NCBI RefSeq assembly: GCF_900141855.1
Contig: NZ_FQYU01000009.1
Location: forward strand, 1-64,000
Source of the DNA: Pseudozobellia thermophila
GTDB taxonomy: Bacteria > Bacteroidota > Bacteroidia > Flavobacteriales > Flavobacteriaceae
Direction of reading: 5' to 3'
DNA length: 64,000 bases
The position numbers and the translations under genes were made by a program. Shown here one piece after another: positions 28,072-36,905 of the stretch. Position 1 is the first letter of the stretch. Every line of letters starts with the position of its first letter. The notes beneath the pieces were generated by a model. It saw nothing but the letters and a program-made list of their open reading frames with translations. It was not told where the DNA came from and ran no database searches.

Positions 28072-29823
28072 TTAGTTAATTTGAACCAATGATCCCTTTA
28101 GTGTGAGGGTGGCGCTTGATGACACCTCGGCCCCTGACGCCCCTTCGGCCTTTAAGGCCGATTGCGCCTTGAGGTTGACGTTTGTGCCCTCTATGTTCAC
28201 ATCGCCCGAGGCTTTTATATTTACATCACCGGCACTATCGAGGGCGATTCCATCGCTGTTCATGGTGACTTGGTTCCCGTTTTCATCTTCCAATTGAATG
28301 CCCCCCTCATCTTCCGACAAGAGCAGTTTGTTGCCGTTGGGGGTTTCCAAAAGGATATGGTTTTTATCGTCGTCGAAGACCAATTTCATTTCGCTTCTAC
28401 TTACATAGCCCTTCTCGTTGTTCTCTTCGGTAGCCTCGAAGGGTGCCGGTCTTGCACTACTGTGTACCATACCTATTACAATTGGGTTTCTTGGGTCTTC
28501 GTTGAGAAAGCCGACGATTACTTCGTCATCTACCTCCGGTAAAAAGAAGCTTCCCCTATTGTCTCCCGCATCCAATGTGGTAATGCGCGCCCATGTTCCC
28601 TCCTCCTCGGTACTGATTATCGGAAGTTTCACCTTGATCCTGTTTTCTCCACGGGGGTCATCGTGCACAGCGGTTACCTTGCCCACGTGTAGTCCACTGA
28701 TGGCCGGCAACAAGGCCGAGGAAGGAATGGCCTGTACATCGTCGTAGGTTTCGGTCAGGAATTTGGGATCCAACCCGATCTGTAGGTGGGTATTCCAATT
28801 CGAGGCGTACGAATGGCTGACCCCCGACACAAAGGCCGTTCCGTTAAACCGGTCGCCTACCCCTTCCAAATGGACGAGGTCGCCCGGTTTGATTGCGTTG
28901 TTTCCGAGAATTTTTATCCTTCCCGTTATTTTCGACAATTGGCTCCTTAACATCCTTGCATTGGTCCACGATTGCAGTTCTTCCGGATCTAAACTACCGG
29001 AATGCTGATAGTTGAGCGGATCCACCCCTAGGGTTGCCGATAGGTCGGCCGACGATAGGTTTCCCTGTTCGGTAATCTGCCGGGGCTGGTTGCTGCTTGT
29101 GACCACCTCTTGGTTGGCCGTGTCCCAGGCCCGGGTTTCGATGGTCGAAAACTGGTTTCGCGCATCCATCTCAAAATCGAATTCGAGGATATTGTGCCCG
29201 TAGGCAAGGTTGGCCACAGGTTCTTGTCCGAAGTCGGGTGCGGCAATTTTTAGGGTGGCATCGTCCGCCATTACCAGTTGCCCGTTGGTTTCTGCCCTTG
29301 AGACCATGAAATCCCAATCGGTGCAGTAGTATTGCACCATTTGGGCATGGACCGTGTCCGTGGCCTCGATATCAGGGGTTATATCGGAATAATCCCCCAA
29401 AACCGTCTGTATGACATCGCTATCGGTGCTATCGGAAAAGTATCGGTTCTTTCTCCCCACCGTCAGTTTTACGGCCTCTCCCTTGGCCTCGACGATGAGC
29501 AACGAGTTGGAATTGGCCCCCGTGGTCTTAATACCGTGCTTGACGATAAGGCCCTTAAAAACGGCTTCTTCCTCCCCGAGGTAGCCCAATTTTATTTCCA
29601 TCGTTTTGCCGGGTACGAGGGCATCCTCGTTGCTCGACACAAAGTCCGCTTCGGCCACACTGCCATCGACCAGTTCGATCCGGGCCGTCGGTATTTTGTT
29701 GATGGCCTTGGTCACGGCCAGGGTTCGCACGGTAAAGGCACCGTCGAGCTCGGTTCCATCGACCAGTATGCGATACGAGGGTCTTTCGGTCCCTTTCGGA
29801 ATGTGTAGGTCTGCTAATAACAT
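28072..29823 (-). CDS. VgrG-like spike (gp27-gp5 fusion, Afp8-like)
   Basis: This 583-residue protein combines a gp27-like hub (about 1-360, phage late control D type), an OB-fold gp5N domain starting near 376 (GKVTAVHDDPRGENRIKVKLP region, GDNRGSFFLPEVDDEV), and a C-terminal beta-helix needle (about 480-583) with repeated GDVNI/GTNVNLKA-type strands. This is the trimeric spike at the centre of the baseplate. Its start overlaps the LysM gene stop by one base (TAATG). Confidence 0.95.
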   Translation of the reverse strand: MLLADLHIPKGTERPSYRILVDGTELDGAFTVRTLAVTKAINKIPTARIELVDGSVAEADFVSSNEDALVPGKTMEIKLGYLGEEEAVFKGLIVKHGIKTTGANSNSLLIVEAKGEAVKLTVGRKNRYFSDSTDSDVIQTVLGDYSDITPDIEATDTVHAQMVQYYCTDWDFMVSRAETNGQLVMADDATLKIAAPDFGQEPVANLAYGHNILEFDFEMDARNQFSTIETRAWDTANQEVVTSSNQPRQITEQGNLSSADLSATLGVDPLNYQHSGSLDPEELQSWTNARMLRSQLSKITGRIKILGNNAIKPGDLVHLEGVGDRFNGTAFVSGVSHSYASNWNTHLQIGLDPKFLTETYDDVQAIPSSALLPAISGLHVGKVTAVHDDPRGENRIKVKLPIISTEEEGTWARITTLDAGDNRGSFFLPEVDDEVIVGFLNEDPRNPIVIGMVHSSARPAPFEATEENNEKGYVSRSEMKLVFDDDKNHILLETPNGNKLLLSEDEGGIQLEDENGNQVTMNSDGIALDSAGDVNIKASGDVNIEGTNVNLKAQSALKAEGASGAEVSSSATLTLKGSLVQIN

Positions 29824-30536
29824 TAGACACTTTGTTTTTCAACCGGGGGCAGAATAATTTCCTGTCCCGGTCTGATATTTCTAAAATTTGACAAATTGTT
29901 GGCCTTGGCTATTTCGATATAATAGGAGGAATTGCCATATACCTCATTGGCGATCAAGGGCAGGGTTTCGCCCGCCTTGACAATGTGTACCTTGGTCAGG
30001 TCGGACGAGAACAATTTGTTCAGCGCCGCTTGGATCACCCTAAACTCGTGCCCGACGAAGGTGGCGGTAACCGTGGCCCTCAGGGGTCTTCCGATTCCGC
30101 TGAACATGGTATAGTTTACCTGGGCACTTTTGAGCTTGCAATTAAAAATAAAAGTGCCCCATACGAGGGTAAGGCTCCTCGGCTTATGCTCCTCGGGATC
30201 GACATCACCCGTAAGTTTCAGAAACAGTTCAATTTCCAGATCCACCCCTCCCACAGCCTTCGCGGCCTCTCCGTTGATGGAATTTACCGAGGTTCCCGTG
30301 GCATCGAAGAGAAATTCGAAGGTAACCTCGCCACTTTGCACGCTGTGATAGCTTTGCTCCTGGCCGTTATCGCCAGGTATACACTGGGCCTGGTAGTTTA
30401 CGGCGATATTTTTCGACAGTTTTTCAGGATTGTACATAACGGGATAAGGAATGGGCAAGCCCTTGGGCATACCGTTCTCATCGGCGTGGTACGAAAAAAT
30501 CATCATCTTTAACAAAACACCGTCCAATACCCCCAT
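29823..30536 (-). CDS. LysM-containing baseplate hub protein (Afp7-like)
   Basis: This 237-residue protein has a tail-tube-initiator/hub-like body and a C-terminal LysM motif (about 180-230: IVKAGETLPLIANEVYGN, then NNLSNFRNIRPGQEIILPP). Afp7/gp53-like proteins of this layout clamp the baseplate around the spike. It is coupled on both sides by one-base TAATG overlaps, with the DUF5908 gene before it and the spike gene after it. Confidence 0.93.
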   Translation of the reverse strand: MGVLDGVLLKMMIFSYHADENGMPKGLPIPYPVMYNPEKLSKNIAVNYQAQCIPGDNGQEQSYHSVQSGEVTFEFLFDATGTSVNSINGEAAKAVGGVDLEIELFLKLTGDVDPEEHKPRSLTLVWGTFIFNCKLKSAQVNYTMFSGIGRPLRATVTATFVGHEFRVIQAALNKLFSSDLTKVHIVKAGETLPLIANEVYGNSSYYIEIAKANNLSNFRNIRPGQEIILPPVEKQSV

Positions 30537-30706
30537 TACCTTTCGTTTTGGTTCTTGATCATTTTCAAGACTTCGTCAACCTGCACCTGGCCCGTTTCGG
30601 CCGGTGTAGGGTCGGAACAACTTTGCTCCGCTGCTCCCGTATTCGATTTTTTATTCTGCCCATCGACCGTGGTTCGGATGATAAGCTCCTTAATTTCAAC
30701 CGGCAT
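30536..30706 (-). CDS. Small DUF5908-like eCIS protein (Afp6 position)
   Basis: A 56-residue protein starts MPVEIKELIIRTTVDG and ends VLKMIKNQNER before TAA. The MPVEIKEL.I.TTV start is the mark of the small DUF5908 family found in eCIS loci between the second tube gene and the LysM gene. It is short enough to be missed by gene callers. The stop overlaps the LysM gene start (TAATG), and the start lies 11 bp after the tube gene stop, so it is firmly inside the operon. Its molecular role is not known. Confidence 0.85.
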   Translation of the reverse strand: MPVEIKELIIRTTVDGQNKKSNTGAAEQSCSDPTPAETGQVQVDEVLKMIKNQNER

Positions 30707-30717
30707 ATCTCATTTTT

Positions 30718-31167
30718 TTAGCTTACTTCCAATCTTCGGAAATATTGAAAACTCAGTTCTATGGTTTCGATTACGATTTCATTCTGCTGGGCGCCAAAAG
30801 TCGATATGGACCATTTGACCGGGTAGGCCTTTATAAAGCTCCAGGATTCCAGTGGCTCGTGGTCGGCATTCAGCAGGGTAACCGTAACATCCTTGGGGTC
30901 AAAACTAAAGGACTCGACGGCATCCCTGAACCATGCGATCAGTTTCGAGCCGATCAGGAGGCCGCGTTTCAGCACCAATTTTTCATAGGTAACCCTATCC
31001 GCCAATCGATGGACAAACCTGTTCTCGCCCCCTTCGTTATAGGTAAATTCGCCGATATTGGCGTTTAAGCCCGACACTTCCTGAAAGCGGATATCATTTC
31101 CGTCGGAGGTGATTCCCTCGATATCGACACGAAAGTGAAAACCGACAGGTGGATAGTAGTTGGCCAT
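30718..31167 (-). CDS. Tail tube protein, gp19 family (Afp5-like)
   Basis: This 149-residue protein has the gp19 fold signature: GFHFRVDIEGI, FQEVSGLNANIGE, and LLNADHEPLESWSFIKAYPVKW. It is the second tube-type gene and, by position next to the Afp6/Afp7 genes, should form the first ring that joins the tube to the baseplate hub. It is clearly a paralogue of the neighbouring 144-residue tube protein. Confidence 0.95.
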   Translation of the reverse strand: MANYYPPVGFHFRVDIEGITSDGNDIRFQEVSGLNANIGEFTYNEGGENRFVHRLADRVTYEKLVLKRGLLIGSKLIAWFRDAVESFSFDPKDVTVTLLNADHEPLESWSFIKAYPVKWSISTFGAQQNEIVIETIELSFQYFRRLEVS

Positions 31168-31172
31168 GGTCT

Positions 31173-31607
31173 TTAGACGAATTCAATGTTAAGCCCTTCA
31201 TGGCATAGTTCGATCGTTTCAACGGCCACTTCGTTGCCCGTCGAGTTAAGGGAAGGCCCCTCTACCTTGCACGGCCAGGCCGATTTTACCTTCCACACCG
31301 TAACCGGTTCGTGTTCCTCGTTCAAAAGGCTTATGGTAATGTCGCGTCTTTCGATTTGATTCAAGGAAACCGTATTCAGCCATTGAAAAAATTCGTTGTC
31401 GGCCCTGAACATACCTCGCTTTAAGGTGATGTTGGAATATTGTGGAATACCGGGCATTTTGGTCACATGGTATTCGGCGGCATTTCCTTCTCTGTAATCT
31501 ATTGATTGAAGTTCTACCGACAAGCCGGAAACTTCTGTAAATCCGATACGTGTTCCGCCCCATTCTACTTGAAAATGAAATACCGAAACGGGATAATTGA
31601 TAGCCAT
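31173..31607 (-). CDS. Main tail tube protein, gp19 family (Afp1-like)
   Basis: This 144-residue protein shows VFHFQVEWGGTRIGFTEVSGLS near the start and LLNEEHEPVTVWKVKSAWP towards the end, typical of T4 gp19/Afp1 inner tube subunits that stack as hexamers. It follows the sheath genes directly and precedes the second tube gene by 5 bp. It is probably the bulk tube subunit. Confidence 0.95.
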   Translation of the reverse strand: MAINYPVSVFHFQVEWGGTRIGFTEVSGLSVELQSIDYREGNAAEYHVTKMPGIPQYSNITLKRGMFRADNEFFQWLNTVSLNQIERRDITISLLNEEHEPVTVWKVKSAWPCKVEGPSLNSTGNEVAVETIELCHEGLNIEFV

Positions 31608-31647
31608 AATGTATTGTTTTAATTATTATTTGTTTATCGATTTCTGG

Positions 31648-33099
31648 TTAAGACTCCTGAAGTTTGTGGGAGAATTTTAGGATGATGAATTCGGCCGGCC
31701 TTACGGCGGCCAGGCCAATTTCGACGTTCATCCTACCTTCCAAAATATCTTGGGCGGTCATGGTTTCCCCCAATCCGACCTTGACAAAAAAGGCATGTTC
31801 GGGCTTTGCTCCTGCCAAGGCCCCATCCCTCCAAAGACCGATCAGGAAGTTTTCGATCATGGCCTTGGTCCTTACCCAGGTAAGCTTGCTATTGGGTTCA
31901 AAGACCACGAATTCGGTCGCTTTTTTTACCGACTCCTCAATAAAGATGTACAACCTTCTTACCGGAACATAGCGCCATTCGTTATCGTTTCCGGCCAAGG
32001 TACGGGCGCCCCATATGAGTATGCCCTTTCCGGAAAAGGCCCGGACCACATTTATCGATTTTCCCGTAGACGGGTCTACGTTCAGGTTGTCTTGCATTTC
32101 ATTGGTCACCAAAACCTTAGGGGCCAATACGGAATTGAGCCCTACGTTGGCGGGCGCCTTCCAAACGCCCCTGTTCGCATCTACCCGGGCATAGGCCCCT
32201 ACTATGGCAGGAGAGGGAGGCAACTCTACGTACAACTTCCCTATTTCGGCAATGACCGAGCGGTAGATACTGGGGTTCGCCGCCTCAAGACCCGTCAGGT
32301 CGCCACTGAAATCCTCGGCCCCACCGGGCAGGGCCGTACCGCTTCCGCCATCTTCCTGAAGGTGGCTGATGGTAACGGTAGTCTCGGAATATCCGTGGTT
32401 GAGGGTGGTTTTTAGGTCGGGACCGTAACTCGCCCCGTATTTCAAATAGTTCATTCCCAGGGCCGTTCGATAGCTTTCGGTCTCGGTGGTATCGGTGATA
32501 TCGCCCTTGAAATCGGCTACCGTGAACCTGTCCTGTACTTTGTTGCAGAGCGTTAATGCGGCAACTACCACCAAACCATATTCGCCCTGGGTAGCCAATT
32601 TGGTAGCTTCGGGAAAGACCAAAAGGGTAGGTTCATCTACCTTTTCGATAGCGTTTAGTCCTCCCGTCAAACCGCCAGCGATCCCGGTAGTAGAGCCATC
32701 GCCCACGATAATGGGATCGCCGTAGCCTCCAACGGAAACCACATAACACGGTCCGCCCCCATTGGCAAAATACAGGCTCATACAATGATATAATATGTAA
32801 TTGGAGGCCGTTGCCGTCAGCTCCGATGCGTAAGTACGCCCTAAAAGAGCACCGGCGGGATCAAAGGTATCCCTTATGTTTACCGTAATATTTTCGTCGA
32901 CCGCCCCTCCGAACAACTCGATATACTCGAGCATGGAGGTAATTCTTTGCGGCTTGAACTTGAGGTCGGTCCCTTCTTCGTCGACAGTGACGGCCGTATG
33001 TCCGATAAAGGCGGGCACGGCAGTGGCAACCGGCGCAATGGAGGCCGGCAAGGTCGAAATTTCTTCAATATATACTCCGGGTGTGTTATACGTGGGCAT
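31648..33099 (-). CDS. Contractile tail sheath protein, short paralogue
   Basis: This 483-residue protein begins PGVYIEEISTLPASIAPV and ends VRPAEFIILKFSHKLQES, the N-terminal and C-terminal sheath signatures whose linker strands mesh neighbouring subunits. Conserved WGARTLAGN and WRYVPVRRLY mark the sheath core. Both ends are near-identical to the preceding, longer sheath gene, showing a duplication. It lacks the inserted decoration domain of that paralogue. A gap of 40 bp separates it from the tube gene. Confidence 0.95.
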   Translation of the reverse strand: MPTYNTPGVYIEEISTLPASIAPVATAVPAFIGHTAVTVDEEGTDLKFKPQRITSMLEYIELFGGAVDENITVNIRDTFDPAGALLGRTYASELTATASNYILYHCMSLYFANGGGPCYVVSVGGYGDPIIVGDGSTTGIAGGLTGGLNAIEKVDEPTLLVFPEATKLATQGEYGLVVVAALTLCNKVQDRFTVADFKGDITDTTETESYRTALGMNYLKYGASYGPDLKTTLNHGYSETTVTISHLQEDGGSGTALPGGAEDFSGDLTGLEAANPSIYRSVIAEIGKLYVELPPSPAIVGAYARVDANRGVWKAPANVGLNSVLAPKVLVTNEMQDNLNVDPSTGKSINVVRAFSGKGILIWGARTLAGNDNEWRYVPVRRLYIFIEESVKKATEFVVFEPNSKLTWVRTKAMIENFLIGLWRDGALAGAKPEHAFFVKVGLGETMTAQDILEGRMNVEIGLAAVRPAEFIILKFSHKLQES

Positions 33100-33122
33100 G
33101 ATCTATGGTTTTAACTGTTATT

Positions 33123-34970
33123 TTATGATTCCTGTAGTTTGTGGGAGAATTTGAGAATGATGAATTCGGCAGGTCTTACGGCCGCCACACCGATTTCTAT
33201 GTTCATCCTACCTTCGAGAATGTCAACGGCGGTCATCGTTTCCCCGAGGCCGATTTTTACAAAAAAGGCATGCTCGGGCTTAGCTCCCGCCAAGGCCCCG
33301 TCGCGCCAGAGCTGGGTGAGGAAGTTTTCGATCATCGCCTTGGTCCTTACCCAAGTGGGCTTGCTATTCGGTTCAAAAATGACGAACTCGGTGGCCTTCT
33401 TGATCGATTCTTCCATAAAGTTGTAAAAGCGCCTTACCGGAACATAGCGCCATTCGTTATCGTTTCCTGCAAGGGTCCTGGCCCCCCAGACCATGTTCCC
33501 CTTTCCGTTAAAGAAGCGGATCGCATTGATCGATTTGCCCGTAGTGGCATCGACGTTTAGATCGGCCTGTTCGGCTTTCGTAATCTGTATCACCGGTTCT
33601 TTCACCATTGCCACACTAACATTGGCCGGGGCTTTCCAAACGCCCCGATCACGATCGACGGAGGCATAAATACCGGCCATGGCACCGCAGGGGTACAGCA
33701 CGACCTTGTGCTTTTGTATTTCTTTTTTGATCCTATTGTATAACTCGGTATCGATATAGCGATCAAGCCCCCCTTCAAAGGTTCTTCCCGATAGGCTAGC
33801 GCCCATACCCGACGCGGGGGTATACTCAAGTTCCAAGTCATTGCCCGCAGCTCCGTCGGCCTTCGCGGTAAGCGTAATTACATTGGCCGTTCGTTGGGAC
33901 GTCGCCTCGGCCGCGGCCAAATTGTTGATGGCCGAATTCAGGTTCTGTGCCGTGCCGTTCGGGGAAGCCCCTAGTTCGAACTCATCATCGGGACCGCCCC
34001 CCGCATCGGTGCAGGTAAAGACCTGTGTTCCTATCTGAACCGTATCCCCGGCCACCATATTGGTCGCCTCGATGGTAATGGTTGCAGTCGCCTTCAAGGG
34101 GATGTCGTCCCCGGCCAAGGTTTGCCCGGTAATTACCGCACTTAGTCTCTGTCCGTCCCAAATGGCCCCGTTTCCGCCGGTGGTCGTATCGGAAATGCTT
34201 ACGGTATCATCGGAAAAGGCATATTCGATCTGGGTTTTCAAGGAGGGGTAGTATGCTGCCCCATATTTTAAATAATCAGGCCCCACATTGTCGTTTCTAA
34301 AACTGTTGCCATCGTTAAAAACCGTAGACAATGCGCTGGCCTCTACGTCCATCACGGCAAAACGGTCTTGTAGCTTATTGCACTGAACCAGCATGTTGTC
34401 GTAAATGGTTTTTCTGTTGGCATCGTCCAGCATAATTGCCTCCGGCACGGTCAGGATCGTTATTTCGTCAATTTCCTCACATGCCGACAAGCCCTCGTTC
34501 AGTGCGCCTGAGTCGATATCGGTGGCAGCGGTCGGAATGTCCGCATCGTCGGGAAAGGTCGCCGGGTCGTCATCGCCATTGTTATAGGTACCTACCGATA
34601 CGACATAACAGGTGCCTCCCCCGTTGGCGTAGAACATCCTTACCTGGTAATAGAGTATATAAGGAGATTCGAGGGGAGTGGTTCCCACACTGCTTACCGC
34701 TATTTGGGTTTGGACCTCCCCTTCCGGGGGGTCGGTCAGTTCTACGCTGTAGTACTCCTGAAAGGCTCCCCCAAAATGGGCTTCAAACTCGAGCATGGAT
34801 GTAATCCGAACAGGTGTTCTCGTTGTTGCCGGGTCAATGGCCACATTATCTACAATGGCCTTTTCAGTATAGCCAATAAAAGCGGGTACCGCCGTAGCCA
34901 CAGGGGCTACCGATGCTGGGAGCGTACTTATTTCCTCAATATAAACGCCCGGTGTTCTGTAATCTGCCAT
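33123..34970 (-). CDS. Contractile tail sheath protein with inserted decoration domain
   Basis: This 615-residue sheath has the same ends as its 483-residue neighbour (PGVYIEEISTLPASVAPV ... FIILKFSHKLQES) and the core WGARTLAGNDNEWRYVPVRR. Residues about 277-397 hold an extra beta-rich module (GDTVQIGTQVFTCTDAGGG ... NLNSAINNLAAA ... ITLTAKADGAAGND) of a type inserted in some phage tail proteins and expected to project from the surface. With the paralogue it gives a two-sheath particle, as in Afp, which has several sheath types. Confidence 0.95.
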   Translation of the reverse strand: MADYRTPGVYIEEISTLPASVAPVATAVPAFIGYTEKAIVDNVAIDPATTRTPVRITSMLEFEAHFGGAFQEYYSVELTDPPEGEVQTQIAVSSVGTTPLESPYILYYQVRMFYANGGGTCYVVSVGTYNNGDDDPATFPDDADIPTAATDIDSGALNEGLSACEEIDEITILTVPEAIMLDDANRKTIYDNMLVQCNKLQDRFAVMDVEASALSTVFNDGNSFRNDNVGPDYLKYGAAYYPSLKTQIEYAFSDDTVSISDTTTGGNGAIWDGQRLSAVITGQTLAGDDIPLKATATITIEATNMVAGDTVQIGTQVFTCTDAGGGPDDEFELGASPNGTAQNLNSAINNLAAAEATSQRTANVITLTAKADGAAGNDLELEYTPASGMGASLSGRTFEGGLDRYIDTELYNRIKKEIQKHKVVLYPCGAMAGIYASVDRDRGVWKAPANVSVAMVKEPVIQITKAEQADLNVDATTGKSINAIRFFNGKGNMVWGARTLAGNDNEWRYVPVRRFYNFMEESIKKATEFVIFEPNSKPTWVRTKAMIENFLTQLWRDGALAGAKPEHAFFVKIGLGETMTAVDILEGRMNIEIGVAAVRPAEFIILKFSHKLQES

Positions 34971-34984
34971 AATTGTTCTCTCTT

Positions 34985-36118
34985 TTAAATGAATACGAAT
35001 ATTTCTTTCTCTATATCGCCCCCATTTTCCTTTTCGACCGTATTGGCCGGTGGGTTCGACAGGTGTTCGACCATTACTTGGTCCGACGGTTTCAAGACGA
35101 GCTTCACATTCAGCTTCGGTTCTTCAAAACTTGGTATCTTGTCGCTCGATTTAAAAACCACGGTATCGTATCCCTTTACTTTGATACTGGTATGGGGCTC
35201 GGTTCCCTCGAGGTTAAAATCGACGTTGGCGTAGGGTGGGCCTCCACCGGAAGGTGAATCCTCTATACTTAAATTGGTCGTTGGATCGGATAGGTTTAGC
35301 GATTTTGTCTTATTTACCACCAGGTACTTCCAGAAGGCCGTCTTTCTTTCAAACCTTAAGCGGTAGTACTCGGTGGCCCCGTACATGTGGCCGGTAGCGG
35401 TATTGTATTTAATATCCACAATACCCAAAATTCCTTGCCCTGTAGACTGGTCGTCGATAAGCACTGTTTCTTCCCTTAGGATCGTGGCGCCTGAATCATT
35501 TGTAATGGTAATCGTATAAACACCGCTGACCTTATTTCTAACATCTACCTGTTGGTGAAATTGCTTGCTGTCGTCCCGGGTAAGGTTTAAGATGGTGGGC
35601 AGATCGTTCCCGGCCGCATCCTTCCCTACCGAAACCAGGTTGCCTTCGCTGTCGGCCATCTTAAACTTGGTTTTCGTATGGGTGGTTCCCAAGGAGAAAG
35701 AATAGGTGAACAATTTGGTGAACGCCCTGTCCAATAGGGTATGTGTCAACACCTCGGGCGATTCGGGATCGGCACTCGCCTGGGCGGGGTTATTCGTAAA
35801 ATAAAGTTTGTTGCCGACTACATAGTTGTTGGCCGTATCGAGTTTGGTGATGTTAAAGAAGGCATCACTGCCCTCTGTGGTAAGGTAGAACCTAAAAACG
35901 ATGTCCGGGCCCAAATCGATAAAGGGGGATGTTCTGTCGCTATCCGCCTTAAATAGGACCACTGCATTGTTGCCCAAGCTTTTGAACAGCATTTTTCCGT
36001 TGCCCAATATTCTCTTTGTGTTGGCATCCGGTTTTAGGGCAAGCGCCCTATTAATGCCGTCCTTGAAATATTCGTGCAATAGCGATAATGAAAACAGCCT
36101 GTTGTATTTCGTCGTCAC
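34985..36118 (-). CDS. Unknown eCIS-operon protein between terminator and sheath genes
   Basis: This 377-residue protein is not recognised. It has no signal peptide or membrane segment. It looks mostly beta, with Gly/Asp/Thr-rich strands (DLGPDIVFRFYLTTEG, VSGVYTITITNDSGATIL) suggesting one or more Ig-like or jelly-roll domains. It sits 2 bp after the DUF4255 gene and 14 bp before the first sheath gene, so it is an integral operon member. A cap, collar or surface decoration role is possible but is inference from position. Confidence 0.7.
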   Translation of the reverse strand: MTTKYNRLFSLSLLHEYFKDGINRALALKPDANTKRILGNGKMLFKSLGNNAVVLFKADSDRTSPFIDLGPDIVFRFYLTTEGSDAFFNITKLDTANNYVVGNKLYFTNNPAQASADPESPEVLTHTLLDRAFTKLFTYSFSLGTTHTKTKFKMADSEGNLVSVGKDAAGNDLPTILNLTRDDSKQFHQQVDVRNKVSGVYTITITNDSGATILREETVLIDDQSTGQGILGIVDIKYNTATGHMYGATEYYRLRFERKTAFWKYLVVNKTKSLNLSDPTTNLSIEDSPSGGGPPYANVDFNLEGTEPHTSIKVKGYDTVVFKSSDKIPSFEEPKLNVKLVLKPSDQVMVEHLSNPPANTVEKENGGDIEKEIFVFI

Positions 36119-36120
36119 GC

Positions 36121-36723
36121 TTATTTGTTTTTAGCCAGTAAATCAATTTCCTCGATCGGTCGGGCGTCGCTTATCAACTCATCTTCCTGAATGGTGATCA
36201 TTCTTACCTTGTACAGGACGGAAGGAAGGTACTTGGTGCCCAGTACGCTCCAAAAATTGTACATCTGTTCAAAGGAATAAGAGTAAAGGTCCATGACCAG
36301 TTTTTTTATTTTGGGCTCCTCGGCTGCCAGAACCGGCGAGTTATCGTGGGTAAAAACATTTTTCGCCTGGAAAAAGGAGATTACGTGTGACAACTGCTTT
36401 AGCCCCTCATAATAGTCATCGGAAGGATCGTCTATATTTTTATTTTGATAATTGGCGGAAATTAGGATGTAGAGGTTCAGCTTTATCTCGGGGTTTCTAT
36501 ATTCTACCGTACCGTCGCCATTGATAAAAGTGGCGCTCTGCTCTTTAAAGACCTTTTCCTCTTCGATATTGACCAATGACAGGCCCAGGGCCTTATCGGG
36601 AATGGCCACACCTCCCTCGCCCGAAACATGGGTCAAAAAAACCTTGTCCTCATCCAGGCCGTTCTTGATCTTTAAATAATCGTTGACCGACCGGGTCAAA
36701 AACTTTAACGTCGAATGGATCAT
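36121..36723 (-). CDS. DUF4255 tube terminator/cap protein (Afp16-like)
   Basis: This 200-residue protein has the DUF4255 (Pvc16 N-terminal) pattern: LKFLTRSVNDYLK near the start, GLSLVNIEEEKVFKEQ, RNPEIKLNLYILISANY, then YEGLKQLSHVISFFQ and FWSVLGTKYLPSVLYKVRM. Afp16-type proteins bind the end of the tube and stop growth. ATG at 36723 (MIHSTLKF) is chosen; an earlier ATG at 36822 adds 33 residues that cover the inverted repeat upstream and do not look like protein. This is the first structural gene of the eCIS operon. Confidence 0.9.
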   Translation of the reverse strand: MIHSTLKFLTRSVNDYLKIKNGLDEDKVFLTHVSGEGGVAIPDKALGLSLVNIEEEKVFKEQSATFINGDGTVEYRNPEIKLNLYILISANYQNKNIDDPSDDYYEGLKQLSHVISFFQAKNVFTHDNSPVLAAEEPKIKKLVMDLYSYSFEQMYNFWSVLGTKYLPSVLYKVRMITIQEDELISDARPIEEIDLLAKNK

Positions 36724-36805
36724 GGCAAATTCGATTAAGTTCAAAACAATAGAACAGGGGAATATGCTACTTAGGGGAAGTTTTTTTGGGGAAGGGATTT
36801 TGAAA

Positions 36806-36830
36806 CGAATGGGTAATACCATTCGCGAAT
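36806..36830. promoter_or_regulatory. Operator-like inverted repeat upstream of the eCIS operon
   Basis: CGAATGG (36806-36812) and CCATTCG (36819-36825) form a perfect inverted repeat with a 6-base spacer, overlapping a 10-base palindrome ATTCGCGAAT (36821-36830). It lies about 85-105 bp upstream of the DUF4255 start. It is a fair candidate for a regulator site, perhaps of the adjacent LuxR protein; no binding evidence exists. Confidence 0.4.
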
Positions 36831-36863
36831 ACCTGCAAGGTTCAAAGAAAAAGCCTTCGAAAC

Positions 36864-36883
36864 AATCCCCATAAATGGGGATT
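36864..36883. terminator. Terminator-like hairpin after the LuxR gene
   Basis: AATCCCCAT (36864-36872) and ATGGGGATT (36875-36883) are perfect 9-base arms with a 2-base spacer, just downstream of the LuxR stop on the minus strand. The T-run is clearer on the plus strand (TTTTGCCTTTTT). It may separate the regulator transcript from the eCIS operon. Confidence 0.45.
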
Positions 36884-36905
36884 TTGCCTTTTTAGTTATA
36901 CCATT

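Noticed and set aside
5718-36723. Prophage or T6SS
   Set aside because: No capsid, portal, terminase, integrase or lysis genes, and no T6SS membrane complex; DUF4157, DUF4255, DUF5908, the tape measure and the AAA+ ATPase fit an eCIS.
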